The notes beneath the pieces are model-generated. The model was not told where the DNA came from. It saw only the letters and a list, made by a program, of their open reading frames with translations, and searched no databases. This document shows positions 17,984 through 27,291 of a stretch of 64,000 nucleotides of DNA, in pieces. The DNA comes from Polyangiaceae bacterium (lineage in GTDB: Bacteria > Myxococcota_A > Polyangia > Polyangiales > Polyangiaceae), in contig JAWKRG010000006.1 in assembly GCA_041389725.1 (NCBI GenBank), positions 62,001-126,000 on the forward strand, given 5' to 3'. Each line of letters opens with the position of its first letter. Position 1 is the stretch's first letter. The position numbers and the translations under genes were made by a program.

Positions 17984-19492
17984 TCATGGGGAGGGAGCGG
18001 GGGCTTCGGTCGCCGTGGGTGGCGGCGCTGCCCTTGGCGTTGCGGGTGACGCGGCGGTCGGCGCGTGTTCCGGCAGCGGACTCGGGTCATTTGCCGAGGG
18101 CTCTCCGGACGCGTTCGCCGGCGCCTCGGCAGCAGGGGCGGTGGCCTGCGCACTGTCGGCCCCCGCATCAACTACGGTCCCCGCCTTCTTGTTTTGCTTG
18201 GCCAACTGCTCGGCGTAGCCACTGATGGCCTCCAGCAGCGTGCCGAGTTGCTTTGGGGTGGCCACGACCTTGCCGCGGATTTCCTTGCCGCTGGCCTCGA
18301 AGCTCACCGGCTCCAACAGACGTACCTCGTCCCCAAAGAGAAACCGCGCAGCCTTGCCAAACGCGCCTCCACGCTTGGTCAGGTCGATTCGCGTCACGGT
18401 GTTGAGACGCTCCGTGAGCAGCGCGGCGTTCTTCTTGGCGGATGCTGCGGACTCGTCTTCTGCGATCAGCTGAGCGTACGCGCCGCCATCTTCCGTGGCC
18501 ACCACGCTCATGCGTACCCATTTTATGCTCTTTGGCACTTCGAAGGGGATCCCGACGAACGCGCGCCAAGGCGTGATGACGTAGGTGGTGAGCGCCTCTT
18601 TGCCTTTCGGGTTGGGAAAGCGCAAATCCTTGCCCACCTTGATCGCGTGCTCGGCGGCGCTTGGCGGCGTCACGATCACGATCCCCGGCTTCGGCAAGAC
18701 GAACACGCGCTCCGCCCGGTCGGCCTTGGCTCGCGCCGCCGGCACGTCACCGTCGAGCCACTTGCCCTCGGGGTCGCGCCGAACCAGCGCATCCACGGCT
18801 TGTCGCATCTGCGCAGCGTCGGCTTTCACCTTGAGCACTACGACGACCTGTGACGAGTCCTTCAACTGCGGCCCCGCGATGAGCACGCGGTCGATGTCGC
18901 GAACTGGGTCGAGCCCACCTGGACCCAAGAAGTCGCGCCACTGCTTCGCGGCCCCCAACAGCACGCCGATGCGCTGTCCGAGTGGATGCGAGCGAATGCG
19001 ATCGTTGAAGACCAGCAGACGCACGTTGGCGTTGGCGTCAGCGACCTTGCCGGCGCTGCCCGCCATCGCAACCGGATCGCCAACGCTCTTGCCTGCACGA
19101 GGTTTCTCGGCAGCACCGAGTGTGGGCTTGTCGGCCGGTGTGGGTTTGGGCTTGCCGTCCTCCTCGCCGGGCGTATCGAGTTCGTTGGGTGACGGCTGCT
19201 GGGCGCCCTCGGGCTTGGCCGCTTTGGCGTTGCTCTCGGCCTCCGCGGCCGCACCACTCGGTCCCGGCGTGTCACCGCTCAGTAGGTCCACCGGGATCGC
19301 CGTGATCGGCGGCGAAGGCGGCGCGTGCTCGCTTGGCGCGGCGGGAGCAAGCATTCCGATCAGGCCGACCAGGGCGGCAGCCGGCGTCAGCGGCGCGTGA
19401 GCCAGGACACTGATCAGCACCATGCGCCAAAACCGGCGCTGGCTCGTGTCTCGCTGGCCACGCCAGCCCGGGCTTCGGTCCACACTTTGCAC
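17984..19492 (-). CDS. Membrane-anchored conserved protein with Pro/Ala-rich linkers
   Basis: About 502 residues from a GTG at 19492, chosen because GGCGGAG lies a few bases upstream; GTG 19483 or ATG 19423 are alternatives. Short basic cytoplasmic tail (RRFWRM), one membrane helix (VLISVLAHAPLTPAAALVGL), a long Pro/Ala/Glu/Lys linker as in TonB-like proteins, then a globular region with mixed alpha/beta pattern (RVLIAGPQLKDSSQVVVVLK, ERVFVLPKPGIVIV), and a disordered Pro/Ala tail. Divergent from the L,D-transpeptidase. The layout suggests a periplasm-spanning protein. No catalytic motif recognised. Confidence 0.7.
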   Translation of the reverse strand: MQSVDRSPGWRGQRDTSQRRFWRMVLISVLAHAPLTPAAALVGLIGMLAPAAPSEHAPPSPPITAIPVDLLSGDTPGPSGAAAEAESNAKAAKPEGAQQPSPNELDTPGEEDGKPKPTPADKPTLGAAEKPRAGKSVGDPVAMAGSAGKVADANANVRLLVFNDRIRSHPLGQRIGVLLGAAKQWRDFLGPGGLDPVRDIDRVLIAGPQLKDSSQVVVVLKVKADAAQMRQAVDALVRRDPEGKWLDGDVPAARAKADRAERVFVLPKPGIVIVTPPSAAEHAIKVGKDLRFPNPKGKEALTTYVITPWRAFVGIPFEVPKSIKWVRMSVVATEDGGAYAQLIAEDESAASAKKNAALLTERLNTVTRIDLTKRGGAFGKAARFLFGDEVRLLEPVSFEASGKEIRGKVVATPKQLGTLLEAISGYAEQLAKQNKKAGTVVDAGADSAQATAPAAEAPANASGEPSANDPSPLPEHAPTAASPATPRAAPPPTATEAPAPSP

Positions 19493-19665
19493 GATAGCTC
19501 CGCCAGGTTTGACGGGCGAGAAGCCTCCTTGGCTCAAGCCTTGGCCTTGGCATGGAAATTCCAATCTCGAGGGACTTCTCGCGGGATCCCGGCCCGCGGG
19601 CCAGCAAGGAGTGCAACAAAGTGGTTCGACGACGTGGCTTCTGGGTAGTAAGGCCCCCAGGCCCC

Positions 19666-21345
19666 ATGAGCAGCGTGTCTCGAGCGTTCCCCGCGGCGGC
19701 GCTCGCCGCCCTTGTCGCTGCAGCCTGCCAGCGAACTCCGCCGCCAGGCGGCGAGACGGCTCCCGCACCGCAGCCTGCGCGCTCGGGTCGCGGTCCGGGC
19801 GTGGCCGGCGATCCGACGCTCCCGGACGAGCTCGCGCCCAAGGCAGCGGCAACCGCGAGCGGCGCATCCCAGCCCGATGCCGCGCCCCCGGAGCACAAGG
19901 GCCCCTGGTTCGTGGTGACGACGGCAGCAGCGGGCGTCTATCGGCAACCCTCTTTCGACAAGAATGCCAAGATTGGCTACGTCCGAAGCGGCGGCAAAGT
20001 CGGCGTGAAAGCCGAGACTGTCTCCAAAGAAAGCTGCAGCAGCGGCTGGTACGAGCTGGTGCAGGGCGGATACGTGTGCGGGAACTTGGGCACGACGGAT
20101 CTCACACACCCGCAAGTGAAGTTCGCGCTCAAGCGTCCGGACCTGGACGAAGTGCTGCCCTACACCTACGCGCGCAATGCCAAGAACGGCACGCCTCTGT
20201 ACAAGAGCGTGCCCTCACGCGAGCAAATGTATCAGTACGAACCCTACCTACCCAGCGCCAAGCGCGCGAAGAAGGAAGAACAGGAGCGGCGCGAACAAGC
20301 CACGGGCGACGTTCCTGGTGACGTCACACCCGCATCGACGGATCCGGACGCCGGCGTGGTCGCCAGCAGCGACTCGGGTGTCGCCATCGTTGGCGACGGC
20401 GCAGCCGAGGCCTCCAAGAAGCCGTGGTGGCAGCGCGAAGACGCCAAGGACGGCCTGCACGAAGTCACCCTCGAGGAACTCGCCGCCGAGGGCGACGACA
20501 TCCTGGCCAAGCGCATGGTGACGGGCTTCTACGTGGCCGTCGACAAGACGTTCCGTTGGAATGACCGCACTTGGTACAAGACGACTCGAGGGCTGGTGGC
20601 CCCCGCAGATCGCTTCTGGCAGACGGCCGGCTCCAAGTTCAAAGGGGTCGAACTCGGCACCGACTACAAGCTGCCGGTGGCCTGGGTCTACGGCGGTCGC
20701 AAGACGGCCCCCACCTATGAAATCGAAGGGGACGCGGCACCTAAGTCCGCAAAGTCGCTGGAAGCGTTCACGGCGATTCAGCTGACCGGCCGCGACAAGG
20801 AAGTGGCCAAGACGCGCTACTTGGAGACGAAGGACGGCACCTGGATCAAAGCCATGCACGTGCGTGTGACAGCGCCGGGTGCTCCACCCAAAGACTTGGC
20901 ACCCAGCGAGAAATGGGTGGACGTCAATCTCAGCACTCAGACGTTGGTTGCGTTCCAGGGCACGACGCCCGTCTACGCCACGCTGGTCTCGTCAGGCAAG
21001 CAGTCTAGTGTGAAGGACAAGGACCATCGGACGCCGAAGGGTGAGTGGCGCATTCGCGAGAAGCACGTCACGACCACCATGGACGGCAACGGTACGGCGG
21101 CGGGGGACTTGCCCTACAGCATCGAAGACGTGCCCTACGTCATGTACTACTTCAACTCCTACGCCGTGCACGCTGCCTTCTGGCATCGCAACTACGGCAT
21201 TCAGATGAGTCACGGTTGCGTCAACCTCTCCCCTCTCGACGCCAAGCACGTATTCTTCTTCACGGACCCGCCCGTTCCGGACGGTTTCCACGGGGTGTGG
21301 TCCTCCGCCCAACAACCGGGCAGCCGCGTCGTAATCCACGATTGA
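19666..21345 (+). CDS. L,D-transpeptidase (YkuD) lipoprotein with SH3-like N-terminus
   Basis: 559 residues with lipobox ALVAAAC (Cys21). After a Pro/Ala linker, residues about 80-150 resemble an SH3-type module (GVYRQPSFDKNAKIG, YVRSGGKVGVK). The C-terminal 160 residues are a YkuD catalytic domain: VDVNLSTQTLVAF, TPKGEWRI, AVHAAFWHRNYG and the active-site SHGCVNL with Cys518. Such enzymes form 3-3 peptidoglycan cross-links or attach lipoproteins to the wall; here it would act in the periplasm from a membrane anchor. An Asp/Glu/Lys-rich linker sits around 200-260. Confidence 0.92.
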   Translation: MSSVSRAFPAAALAALVAAACQRTPPPGGETAPAPQPARSGRGPGVAGDPTLPDELAPKAAATASGASQPDAAPPEHKGPWFVVTTAAAGVYRQPSFDKNAKIGYVRSGGKVGVKAETVSKESCSSGWYELVQGGYVCGNLGTTDLTHPQVKFALKRPDLDEVLPYTYARNAKNGTPLYKSVPSREQMYQYEPYLPSAKRAKKEEQERREQATGDVPGDVTPASTDPDAGVVASSDSGVAIVGDGAAEASKKPWWQREDAKDGLHEVTLEELAAEGDDILAKRMVTGFYVAVDKTFRWNDRTWYKTTRGLVAPADRFWQTAGSKFKGVELGTDYKLPVAWVYGGRKTAPTYEIEGDAAPKSAKSLEAFTAIQLTGRDKEVAKTRYLETKDGTWIKAMHVRVTAPGAPPKDLAPSEKWVDVNLSTQTLVAFQGTTPVYATLVSSGKQSSVKDKDHRTPKGEWRIREKHVTTTMDGNGTAAGDLPYSIEDVPYVMYYFNSYAVHAAFWHRNYGIQMSHGCVNLSPLDAKHVFFFTDPPVPDGFHGVWSSAQQPGSRVVIHD

Positions 21346-21414
21346 AGGGGAAAACCGAGGGCGCCGAACGCTCCTGCCTTGACGTCCGCATCAGGCGGCA
21401 TCACTAGCCCGCCC

Positions 21415-22398
21415 ATGGATCAGTTCTCTGCGCACTTGGACCGCGGCTGGGATCTCGTGCAGCGCGGCGATTCCGCCGGAGCGGAACTCAGCGCACGCCG
21501 CGCCTTGGAAATCGACAGCCAATCCCCCGAGGCCTACAACCTGCTCGGCTACGTTGCTGCCATGCAAGGCGACTTCGAGGAAGCCGTCGAGCACTATCGA
21601 ACGGCAATCAGCCTCGACGATACCTACTTCGAGGCCATGCTCAACGCAGCGGAGATCTACATTCACCCTTTGGGGGACGTCGCGGAGGCCGTGAACCTGT
21701 GCGACCAGGCCCTCGACCTGGCCGAATCCGACGAAGAGCGAGTCGACGCGCTGCTACTCAAGTTCGATGCCATGTTGGCAGACGGCAACGTGGACGAGGC
21801 AAAGCGGCTCTGCAGCACCTTTCCTCGGGGACCCTACGACAATCCCATGCACTCGTTCTTGGTCGCGCGCGCTTTCTACGAATCGGGCGATGTGCAGCAC
21901 GCGGAACCCCTGATCGAAGCTGCCGTCAAGGAGATGTCTGACAACCCCGAGGCTTGGTACTACCTCGGGCTCATCCGCGACGACCGTGGCGATACCATCA
22001 CCGCCACGCGCGCGTTCCTGGCCGCGCGGGAATTGGACCTGTTGCTTCCGCCGCCCCCCTGGACCCTGACCCGGGACACCTTCGAGTTGACTGTCAGTCA
22101 GGCGGTGCAAACGCTGCCCGAGGAACTAGCTCAGTTCCTGCGGCCCGAAGAGGCCTTCGTGGCGGACCTTCCGGGAGTGGAAGTGGTCGCGGATGGGGTC
22201 GACCCGCGCGCGCTGCTGCTGCTGGACGGCGTCATGAGCCGCCCTGGCGAAAAGCCGTCGGCGCGGCTGATCGTGTACCAGCGCAACGTCGAGCGTCAGG
22301 CGGGATCCATCAGCGCCATCCCTGGCGAGATCCTCACCGCCCTGGCGCGGGAGATCACCGCGGCCTTCCTGGAGCGTCCCAGCGACGTTGCCAACTAG
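21415..22398 (+). CDS. TPR protein with zincin-like C-terminal domain lacking HExxH
   Basis: 327 residues from MDQFSAHL. Residues 1-215 hold about five tetratricopeptide repeats (SPEAYNLLGYVAAMQGDFEEAVEHY is the clearest). The C-terminal 110 residues resemble the minimal MMP-like zincin domain (PF06262): LPEELAQFLRPEEAFVADLPG, then ALLLLDGVMSRPG, ARLIVYQRNVER and a final helix where HEIGHHFG is expected. That helix reads LAREITAAFLE, so the zinc-binding histidines are gone. Probably a non-catalytic derivative. Ends at a strong inverted repeat. Confidence 0.82.
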   Translation: MDQFSAHLDRGWDLVQRGDSAGAELSARRALEIDSQSPEAYNLLGYVAAMQGDFEEAVEHYRTAISLDDTYFEAMLNAAEIYIHPLGDVAEAVNLCDQALDLAESDEERVDALLLKFDAMLADGNVDEAKRLCSTFPRGPYDNPMHSFLVARAFYESGDVQHAEPLIEAAVKEMSDNPEAWYYLGLIRDDRGDTITATRAFLAARELDLLLPPPPWTLTRDTFELTVSQAVQTLPEELAQFLRPEEAFVADLPGVEVVADGVDPRALLLLDGVMSRPGEKPSARLIVYQRNVERQAGSISAIPGEILTALAREITAAFLERPSDVAN

Positions 22399-22399
22399 C

Positions 22400-22423
22400 T
22401 CGTGTTGGGCCGGACCAACACGA
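22400..22423. terminator. Bidirectional terminator-like hairpin
   Basis: Perfect 9-bp inverted repeat (TCGTGTTGG / CCAACACGA) with a six-base loop, lying in the 34-bp gap between two converging genes. It has no T-run on either strand, so it may act as a weak or Rho-assisted terminator or as a 3'-end stabiliser. Confidence 0.6.
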
Positions 22424-22432
22424 ACTGACCCG

Positions 22433-22993
22433 TCAGCGACTGAGCTCCACACGAGAGAGTTGATCCGCGTCCACTTTGGCCGTGGTGAGCAGCGTACGTA
22501 GGAGCTTGTGCCCCAAGCGCGCCAAGCCGAGCAGCGCGGATATGCGTTGTTGCTGCAGACGCGCGCGCCGCTTGACCTCGTCGCTGCCACTGGACAAAGG
22601 CTTCTCCAAGGATTGCAGCGCTTGCTCACATGCTTCGACCGCTGCCTCGATCTCCATCAGTTCACGCTCGGAAAGCACGCGTGAGATCATCTTCCACAGT
22701 TGCACCTCAGCCGCGAAGTGGTCGCGCCGGCTTCCCGGCACCCACTTCTTCTGGACGACACCCCAACGCAGCAGTTCATTCAGGGTCATGCTGACGGCCC
22801 CGCTGGAGAGCTTGAGCATGCGCTGCAGATCCTTGGCCGTGAGCGCTTCGGGCGAGAGATAGAGGACGGCCCAAATGCGCCCCATGTTGCGCTTGAAGCC
22901 CCAGAATTCCATTAGGCGGCCCACGACGTCGCTGACGATGACTTCGCTTTCCCACAGACCGGGCTTCGGCGCGGGTGCAGGGTCAGACGACAC
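22433..22993 (-). CDS. GbsR/MarR-type transcriptional regulator
   Basis: 186 residues from a GTG at 22993 that overlaps the end of the prenyl synthase gene by 11 bases. GbsR-type winged helix: VVGRLMEFWGFKRNMGRIWAVLYLS, TAKDLQRMLKLSSGAVSMTLNELLRWGVV (recognition helix) and VPGSRRDHFAAE (wing), followed by helices for dimerisation. In other bacteria such proteins control osmoprotectant, cell-wall or drug-response genes. Coupling to a polyprenyl synthase suggests a link to isoprenoid or envelope synthesis (inference). Confidence 0.85.
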   Translation of the reverse strand: MSSDPAPAPKPGLWESEVIVSDVVGRLMEFWGFKRNMGRIWAVLYLSPEALTAKDLQRMLKLSSGAVSMTLNELLRWGVVQKKWVPGSRRDHFAAEVQLWKMISRVLSERELMEIEAAVEACEQALQSLEKPLSSGSDEVKRRARLQQQRISALLGLARLGHKLLRTLLTTAKVDADQLSRVELSR

Positions 22994-24020
22994 GTTGGAC
23001 CAGGCCAGTCGCGACTCCTTCCAGTAGTTCGCGCGCTGGCGTGGGTGCGACCCCACGCAGCGCCGACAGCGCTTCCGCGGTGAAGGACTGCGCCCGGCGA
23101 CGCACCTCGTCGCAAGCGCCCGAACTCCGCACCGCGCGGCTGACGGCAGCGACGGGCTCCAGATCTCCAGCGTGAATTCGCTCCAACTCCGCGAGGAGCT
23201 CGGGATTCGACGCGCACGTGAGCACCAAAGGGAGCGTGAGCTTGCCTTCGGACAGATCTGCCAGCGGCGTCTTGCCCGTGTCGACGTCGGTGTAGTCGAG
23301 CAAGTCGTCCACGAGCTGGAAGGCGACGCCAAGACGCTCACCAAAGCTTCCCATGCGCTCCACACACGATTCGTCGGCACCTGCCAGGAGCGCGCCAGCT
23401 CGCGTGGCCCAGCCAAACAGCGAGGCCGTCTTGTCGCGCAAGATGCGCTCGTAGGTAGCCTCAGAGGGGTCGAGCGCGACGCGCCCGCGTAACTGAATCA
23501 CTTCACCTTCGACCAGCCTCCGCAAGGTGACGAGCAGGCTCGACATCAGGGCCGGAGCATGGACGGCGGTGGTTTCCAAGGCGCGCACCAACAGCAGATC
23601 TCCTGCGAGGACGCTGACCGCGTTGCCCCACACTCGTCTCGCCGTCGGCTTGCCCCGCCGTTCGTCGCCGTCGTCGATGACGTCGTCGTGCATCAACGTC
23701 GCGGAGTGGACCAGCTCCACCACGACCGCCATCTGCTGTGCAGCCGGCGTAGGGGGAGCAAAGCAAGCGTGGGCCAGCAGCAAGGCGAGCGGGCGTATGC
23801 GCTTGCCGCCGCCCGCCACCAGGTGCTCGGCCGCATGACGCCCGGGCTCAGGCCCCATCTGCGCCGCCCGGCTCAAGAGCCCCTCGACTTCGTGCAAATC
23901 CCCCGAGACCAGGGCCTGGACGTCCTCCACTCTCCGCACCACGGCTTCCGGGGCTCGGCCAGCCGCAGTCGCCTGGAGCAGGGCCAGGGAGCGTCCAAAC
24001 TCACCGTTCGATTTCTTCAA
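22983..24020 (-). CDS. Polyprenyl diphosphate synthase (IspA/IspB type)
   Basis: 345 residues. Trans-isoprenyl diphosphate synthase: GGGKRIRP substrate-binding motif, first Asp-rich motif DDVIDDGD, second Asp-rich motif DDLLDYTD, and GKLTLPL near the end. Adds isopentenyl units to allylic diphosphates to make a quinone side chain or geranylgeranyl/farnesyl diphosphate; the chain length cannot be fixed without modelling the residues before the first motif. Precedes and overlaps the GbsR-like gene. Confidence 0.93.
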   Translation of the reverse strand: MKKSNGEFGRSLALLQATAAGRAPEAVVRRVEDVQALVSGDLHEVEGLLSRAAQMGPEPGRHAAEHLVAGGGKRIRPLALLLAHACFAPPTPAAQQMAVVVELVHSATLMHDDVIDDGDERRGKPTARRVWGNAVSVLAGDLLLVRALETTAVHAPALMSSLLVTLRRLVEGEVIQLRGRVALDPSEATYERILRDKTASLFGWATRAGALLAGADESCVERMGSFGERLGVAFQLVDDLLDYTDVDTGKTPLADLSEGKLTLPLVLTCASNPELLAELERIHAGDLEPVAAVSRAVRSSGACDEVRRRAQSFTAEALSALRGVAPTPARELLEGVATGLVQRVV

Positions 24021-24108
24021 AGCAAATTGAAACTAGCGCTCCTACAGGGCTGGGTCAACGACTCCGGTTTGACGCGCCGCCCGGTTGCGGCGTACTCCCT
24101 CTTGCAGC

Positions 24109-24600
24109 ATGGTCCCACCCTCGTCGCGAGCGGAACGCCTCGGTCGCCGGGCCATGATCCTCCTATTTGCGGCGATCGTGGGCGGATTCACGGTCCACAA
24201 CACGGTCCGCATCATCATGCAGGTGTTCTTCCCGGCCCCGGTCAGCGCCTCGGCGCCCTGTCAGGCGGGGCTGCTCGACTTGGTGAGGGGGATCCGGAAC
24301 GCGCGCGCGGCAGCCGCCGAGGAAGATCGCGGCGAGCGCACTGCCCTCTCCAGGTTCCGAGCCGCTCTGGAGCCGGCTTGGAGCGAACGCGAAGCACTCC
24401 AGCGCAGCTGCCACGGGGATGCAGAAGCGCTGCAGGCGCTGAAAGAGGTCGATCGCCTTCGCTACGCCGAGGAACATGCCGTGCGCTCGAACGCCGTGGA
24501 CTTGGCGCGGCTGCGCCGCCGAGTCGGCCAGATCGAGGCCCGCTACTCCCAACCCGATCCTCGAGCCTCCGCGCATCCCGGGTGGACGGGGCGAGAATAA
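24109..24600 (+). CDS. Membrane-anchored coiled-coil protein, unknown
   Basis: 163 residues from MVPPSSRAER. One N-terminal membrane helix (AMILLFAAIVGGFTVHNTVRIIMQVFF), then a Cys and a long charged helical region (GIRNARAAAAEEDRGERTAL, LQALKEVDRLRYAEEHA) that should form a coiled coil. Two cysteines (CQAG, SCHG). No family recognised. Sits 48 bp upstream of the helicase gene, perhaps cotranscribed. Confidence 0.65.
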   Translation: MVPPSSRAERLGRRAMILLFAAIVGGFTVHNTVRIIMQVFFPAPVSASAPCQAGLLDLVRGIRNARAAAAEEDRGERTALSRFRAALEPAWSEREALQRSCHGDAEALQALKEVDRLRYAEEHAVRSNAVDLARLRRRVGQIEARYSQPDPRASAHPGWTGRE

Positions 24601-24648
24601 CATGCTGAAACGCCGTGCGGCACGCCGCGAGGCGCCAATGAGGTCCTG

Positions 24649-26496
24649 ATGAACGCCCCTGCGACGGATACCCCGTCGGACGAACCCCTCCCCACTTTCG
24701 ATTCTTTGCCGCTCCGAGCACCGGTGCGTCAGGCCGTGGACGACCTCGGCTACGTTCACCCAACTCCGGTGCAGCGTGCGGTCTTCGAGCCTGCGACGCG
24801 CGGGCGCGATCTCGTCGTGCAGGCACGCACGGGCACTGGCAAGACGGCTGCTTTCGGCTTGCCCATCGTCGACTCACTGGTACGCGCCGACGATCACCGA
24901 GTGCAGGCACTCGCGCTCTGCCCCACCCGCGAGCTCGCGCTTCAGGTAACCCGTGAACTCACGGCCTTGGCGACGCACGCGTCACTGAAGATCACCGCGG
25001 TCTACGGCGGTGCGCCGATGGGCAAGCAGATCCAGGAGTTGGAGGCTGGCGCCCAAATCGTGATCGGCACGCCGGGACGCGTGCTCGATCATTTGGGGCG
25101 CGGCACCCTCGATCCGTCGGCCATCCGCTGTTTCGTACTGGACGAGTCCGACGAGATGCTCTCCATGGGCTTTCTGCCGCAGATCACCGACATCCTCAGT
25201 TACCTGCCCGAGGCCCGGCAGACGCTGCTGTTCAGCGCCACGCTCCCGCCGGACATCCAGCGCATGGCGGAGACGCGCCTGAAGAACCCCGAGTTCGTCA
25301 CGCTCAGCGGAGACCACATCGGCGCCCTGGAGATCGACCACTTCGTCTACATGGTGTTCGGCGACAAGGTGGCGGATTTCCTGCGTATCATCGAGGTGGA
25401 GAACCCCGAAAGCGCCGTGGTCTTCTGCAATACACGCGATGAGACCAAGCGCGTCGCGACAGCCCTGGCAGACGAGGGTTTCGCAGCGGACTGGCTGAAC
25501 GCCGACCTACCCCAGTCCGACCGCGAGAAGGTCATGCGGCGCACGCGCGAAGGAAAGCTAAGGTTCCTGGTCGCGACGGACGTAGCCGCGCGCGGCATCG
25601 ACATCTCGCACCTGACACACGTAATCAACTACGACATGCCGGCGTCGGCAGAAGCCTACGTGCATCGCACCGGGCGCACCGGGCGCGCGGGCAGGACGGG
25701 CACCGCGATTTCCCTGATCGCCCCCGGCGACGTCGGCCATCTCTACTACCTCAGGCTCACCTACAAGGTGAGGCCCATCGAGAAAGCTCTGCCCTCGAGT
25801 CGCGAGATCCAGAGTCGACGCGAGGCCGACTTGGTGACGTCCTTCGCCGACAGTTTCTCGACGACCAAGGTATTGCCGGAGGACCTGGCGCTCGCGCGGC
25901 GCCTGCTCACTCACGACAATGCGGAACGCATCGTCGCTGGGCTGTTGCGCTCTCACCTCGGCGTGCGGCCCGAAGCCTTGGAAGAAGCATCGGCGTCCCG
26001 ACGCGCAAAACTACCGCCCGGGGTGGAGACCGAGGAGGCGGCCCCGAACGCACCGGCGAGTGAGCTTTCACGTGAACCACGCGAACCACGTGAACCAGGT
26101 GAACCGCGTGAATCTCGTGAATCTCGTGAGCCACGCCGCCGTCGTCGTCGCGACGGGGACGGGCCCGGTGAGAGTGCTGCCAACTCGGGGGAACCCGAAG
26201 CCGAACGTGGCGGGGAGAAGTCCGCGGACTACCGTCGCCATCGCTCGGATCCTGACCTGGCAGAGGTATTCCTCAACGTTGGCTCTCGCGATGGGGCGAG
26301 TCAGGATGCCATCCTGGACGTGCTCGAGCGAGGCGCCGGCCTCCCCGCCCAAGCAGCGGACTACGTGAACGTTCGCCATCGGCACACATTCGTCGGGGTC
26401 CAGCGAAAAGATCTGGAGAAAGTGATCGCCGCACTGGACGGCGCGGTCATTGCAGGGAAGCAGGCATCTGCCGAAGAAGCGCGCCCGCGCGGCTGA
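24649..26496 (+). CDS. DEAD-box RNA helicase with DbpA-like C-terminus
   Basis: 615 residues. Helicase core: motif I ARTGTGKT (59-66), Ia PTREL (92-96), II DESD (165-168) instead of DEAD, III SAT (196-198), VI HRTGRTGR (339-346). A low-complexity Arg/Glu/Pro tract (residues about 475-500) leads to a C-terminal domain (about 535-607; LAEVFLNVGSRDGASQDAIL, HTFVGVQRKDLEKVIAAL) of the DbpA RNA-binding type, which in DbpA/CsdA relatives targets structured RNA or 23S rRNA. Likely role: ribosome assembly or RNA unwinding. The Ala-to-Ser change in motif II should be tolerated. Confidence 0.93.
   Translation: MNAPATDTPSDEPLPTFDSLPLRAPVRQAVDDLGYVHPTPVQRAVFEPATRGRDLVVQARTGTGKTAAFGLPIVDSLVRADDHRVQALALCPTRELALQVTRELTALATHASLKITAVYGGAPMGKQIQELEAGAQIVIGTPGRVLDHLGRGTLDPSAIRCFVLDESDEMLSMGFLPQITDILSYLPEARQTLLFSATLPPDIQRMAETRLKNPEFVTLSGDHIGALEIDHFVYMVFGDKVADFLRIIEVENPESAVVFCNTRDETKRVATALADEGFAADWLNADLPQSDREKVMRRTREGKLRFLVATDVAARGIDISHLTHVINYDMPASAEAYVHRTGRTGRAGRTGTAISLIAPGDVGHLYYLRLTYKVRPIEKALPSSREIQSRREADLVTSFADSFSTTKVLPEDLALARRLLTHDNAERIVAGLLRSHLGVRPEALEEASASRRAKLPPGVETEEAAPNAPASELSREPREPREPGEPRESRESREPRRRRRRDGDGPGESAANSGEPEAERGGEKSADYRRHRSDPDLAEVFLNVGSRDGASQDAILDVLERGAGLPAQAADYVNVRHRHTFVGVQRKDLEKVIAALDGAVIAGKQASAEEARPRG
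26071..26130 (+). repeat. In-frame nonamer repeat encoding REP/RES triplets
   Basis: About seven imperfect 9-bp units (CGTGAACCA, CGTGAATCT and variants) encode a run of Arg-Glu-Pro and Arg-Glu-Ser triplets in the linker of the DEAD-box helicase, followed by an Arg-only stretch. Unit length is a multiple of three, so slippage would change the linker length without breaking the frame. Confidence 0.8.
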
Positions 26497-26543
26497 ATTC
26501 GCCCCGAACCCGGCTCACGCACGTGCTAGAGTGACGATTCATC

Positions 26544-27155
26544 GTGCCGGATGAGCGCAAGTCACCTGCCAGCCTGAACGCTTCCGTAGAGCGCTTGCTG
26601 CACAACGTGCAGTACGGACTGGATCACGGCTTCGCACCACGCGCCATGATCCCCATGCTTCAACGCTTGGAGTCTCGGGCCGCCCCCGGATCCGCGCTCT
26701 GGGCGTTCGCCGTCGAACGCCTCACGGAGCAGCATTTGGTCGACAGCCCTTGGCAGGCAGCGCTGTATGCGCGACGCCTTCTGGACGCGGCGGAGACCGA
26801 CGCTGCGTGGGCTTTGCTGGGCCTCGCGCACGCCCGCTCGGGTCACATTCGTGCGGCGGTCCGAGCCTTTCGTCGCGCATTGGCCCTGCTGCCGGGGTGC
26901 CCGAGCTATAGCCACAATGTGGGGCATCTGCTCGATGCCGGATTGGGCCGCACCGCCGAAGCCCTTCCGCATCTGGCTCGCGCCGCGGCCGCGCTGCCCG
27001 ATGACGCCGAAGTGGTCGCATCCTACGCGCACGCGCTGGTGCGCTCGGGACAGGCCTCGCGCGCAGAGACGTTGCTCGCGAGGGTCTTGCCCGGCGGCGC
27101 GGCCGAAGCGCGGCAGTTGGTGGCGCGCTTCTCTCGCAGTCGCCACGACGACTGA
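26544..27155 (+). CDS. TPR-repeat protein
   Basis: 203 residues, GTG start. Soluble, with about three tetratricopeptide-type helical pairs (AAWALLGLAHARSGHIRAAVRAF, then PSYSHNVGHLLDAGLGRTAEALPHL, and VVASYAHALVRSGQASRAETLLARVL). Likely a protein-interaction scaffold; partner unknown. No signal peptide. Lies 47 bp after the helicase gene. Confidence 0.75.
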   Translation: MPDERKSPASLNASVERLLHNVQYGLDHGFAPRAMIPMLQRLESRAAPGSALWAFAVERLTEQHLVDSPWQAALYARRLLDAAETDAAWALLGLAHARSGHIRAAVRAFRRALALLPGCPSYSHNVGHLLDAGLGRTAEALPHLARAAAALPDDAEVVASYAHALVRSGQASRAETLLARVLPGGAAEARQLVARFSRSRHDD

Positions 27156-27291
27156 GCGCCGTTCACCGCGGCCCCTCAGGGCAGCGGGAGGCCGGCGTGG
27201 CTGCCCCCACTCCCAGCGCCACGCTGCCTCGAAGCGAGCTTCGCACCCCTTCGGGCTTTGCATGGGCGCCGATCGGCACTATCTCGCGGCC

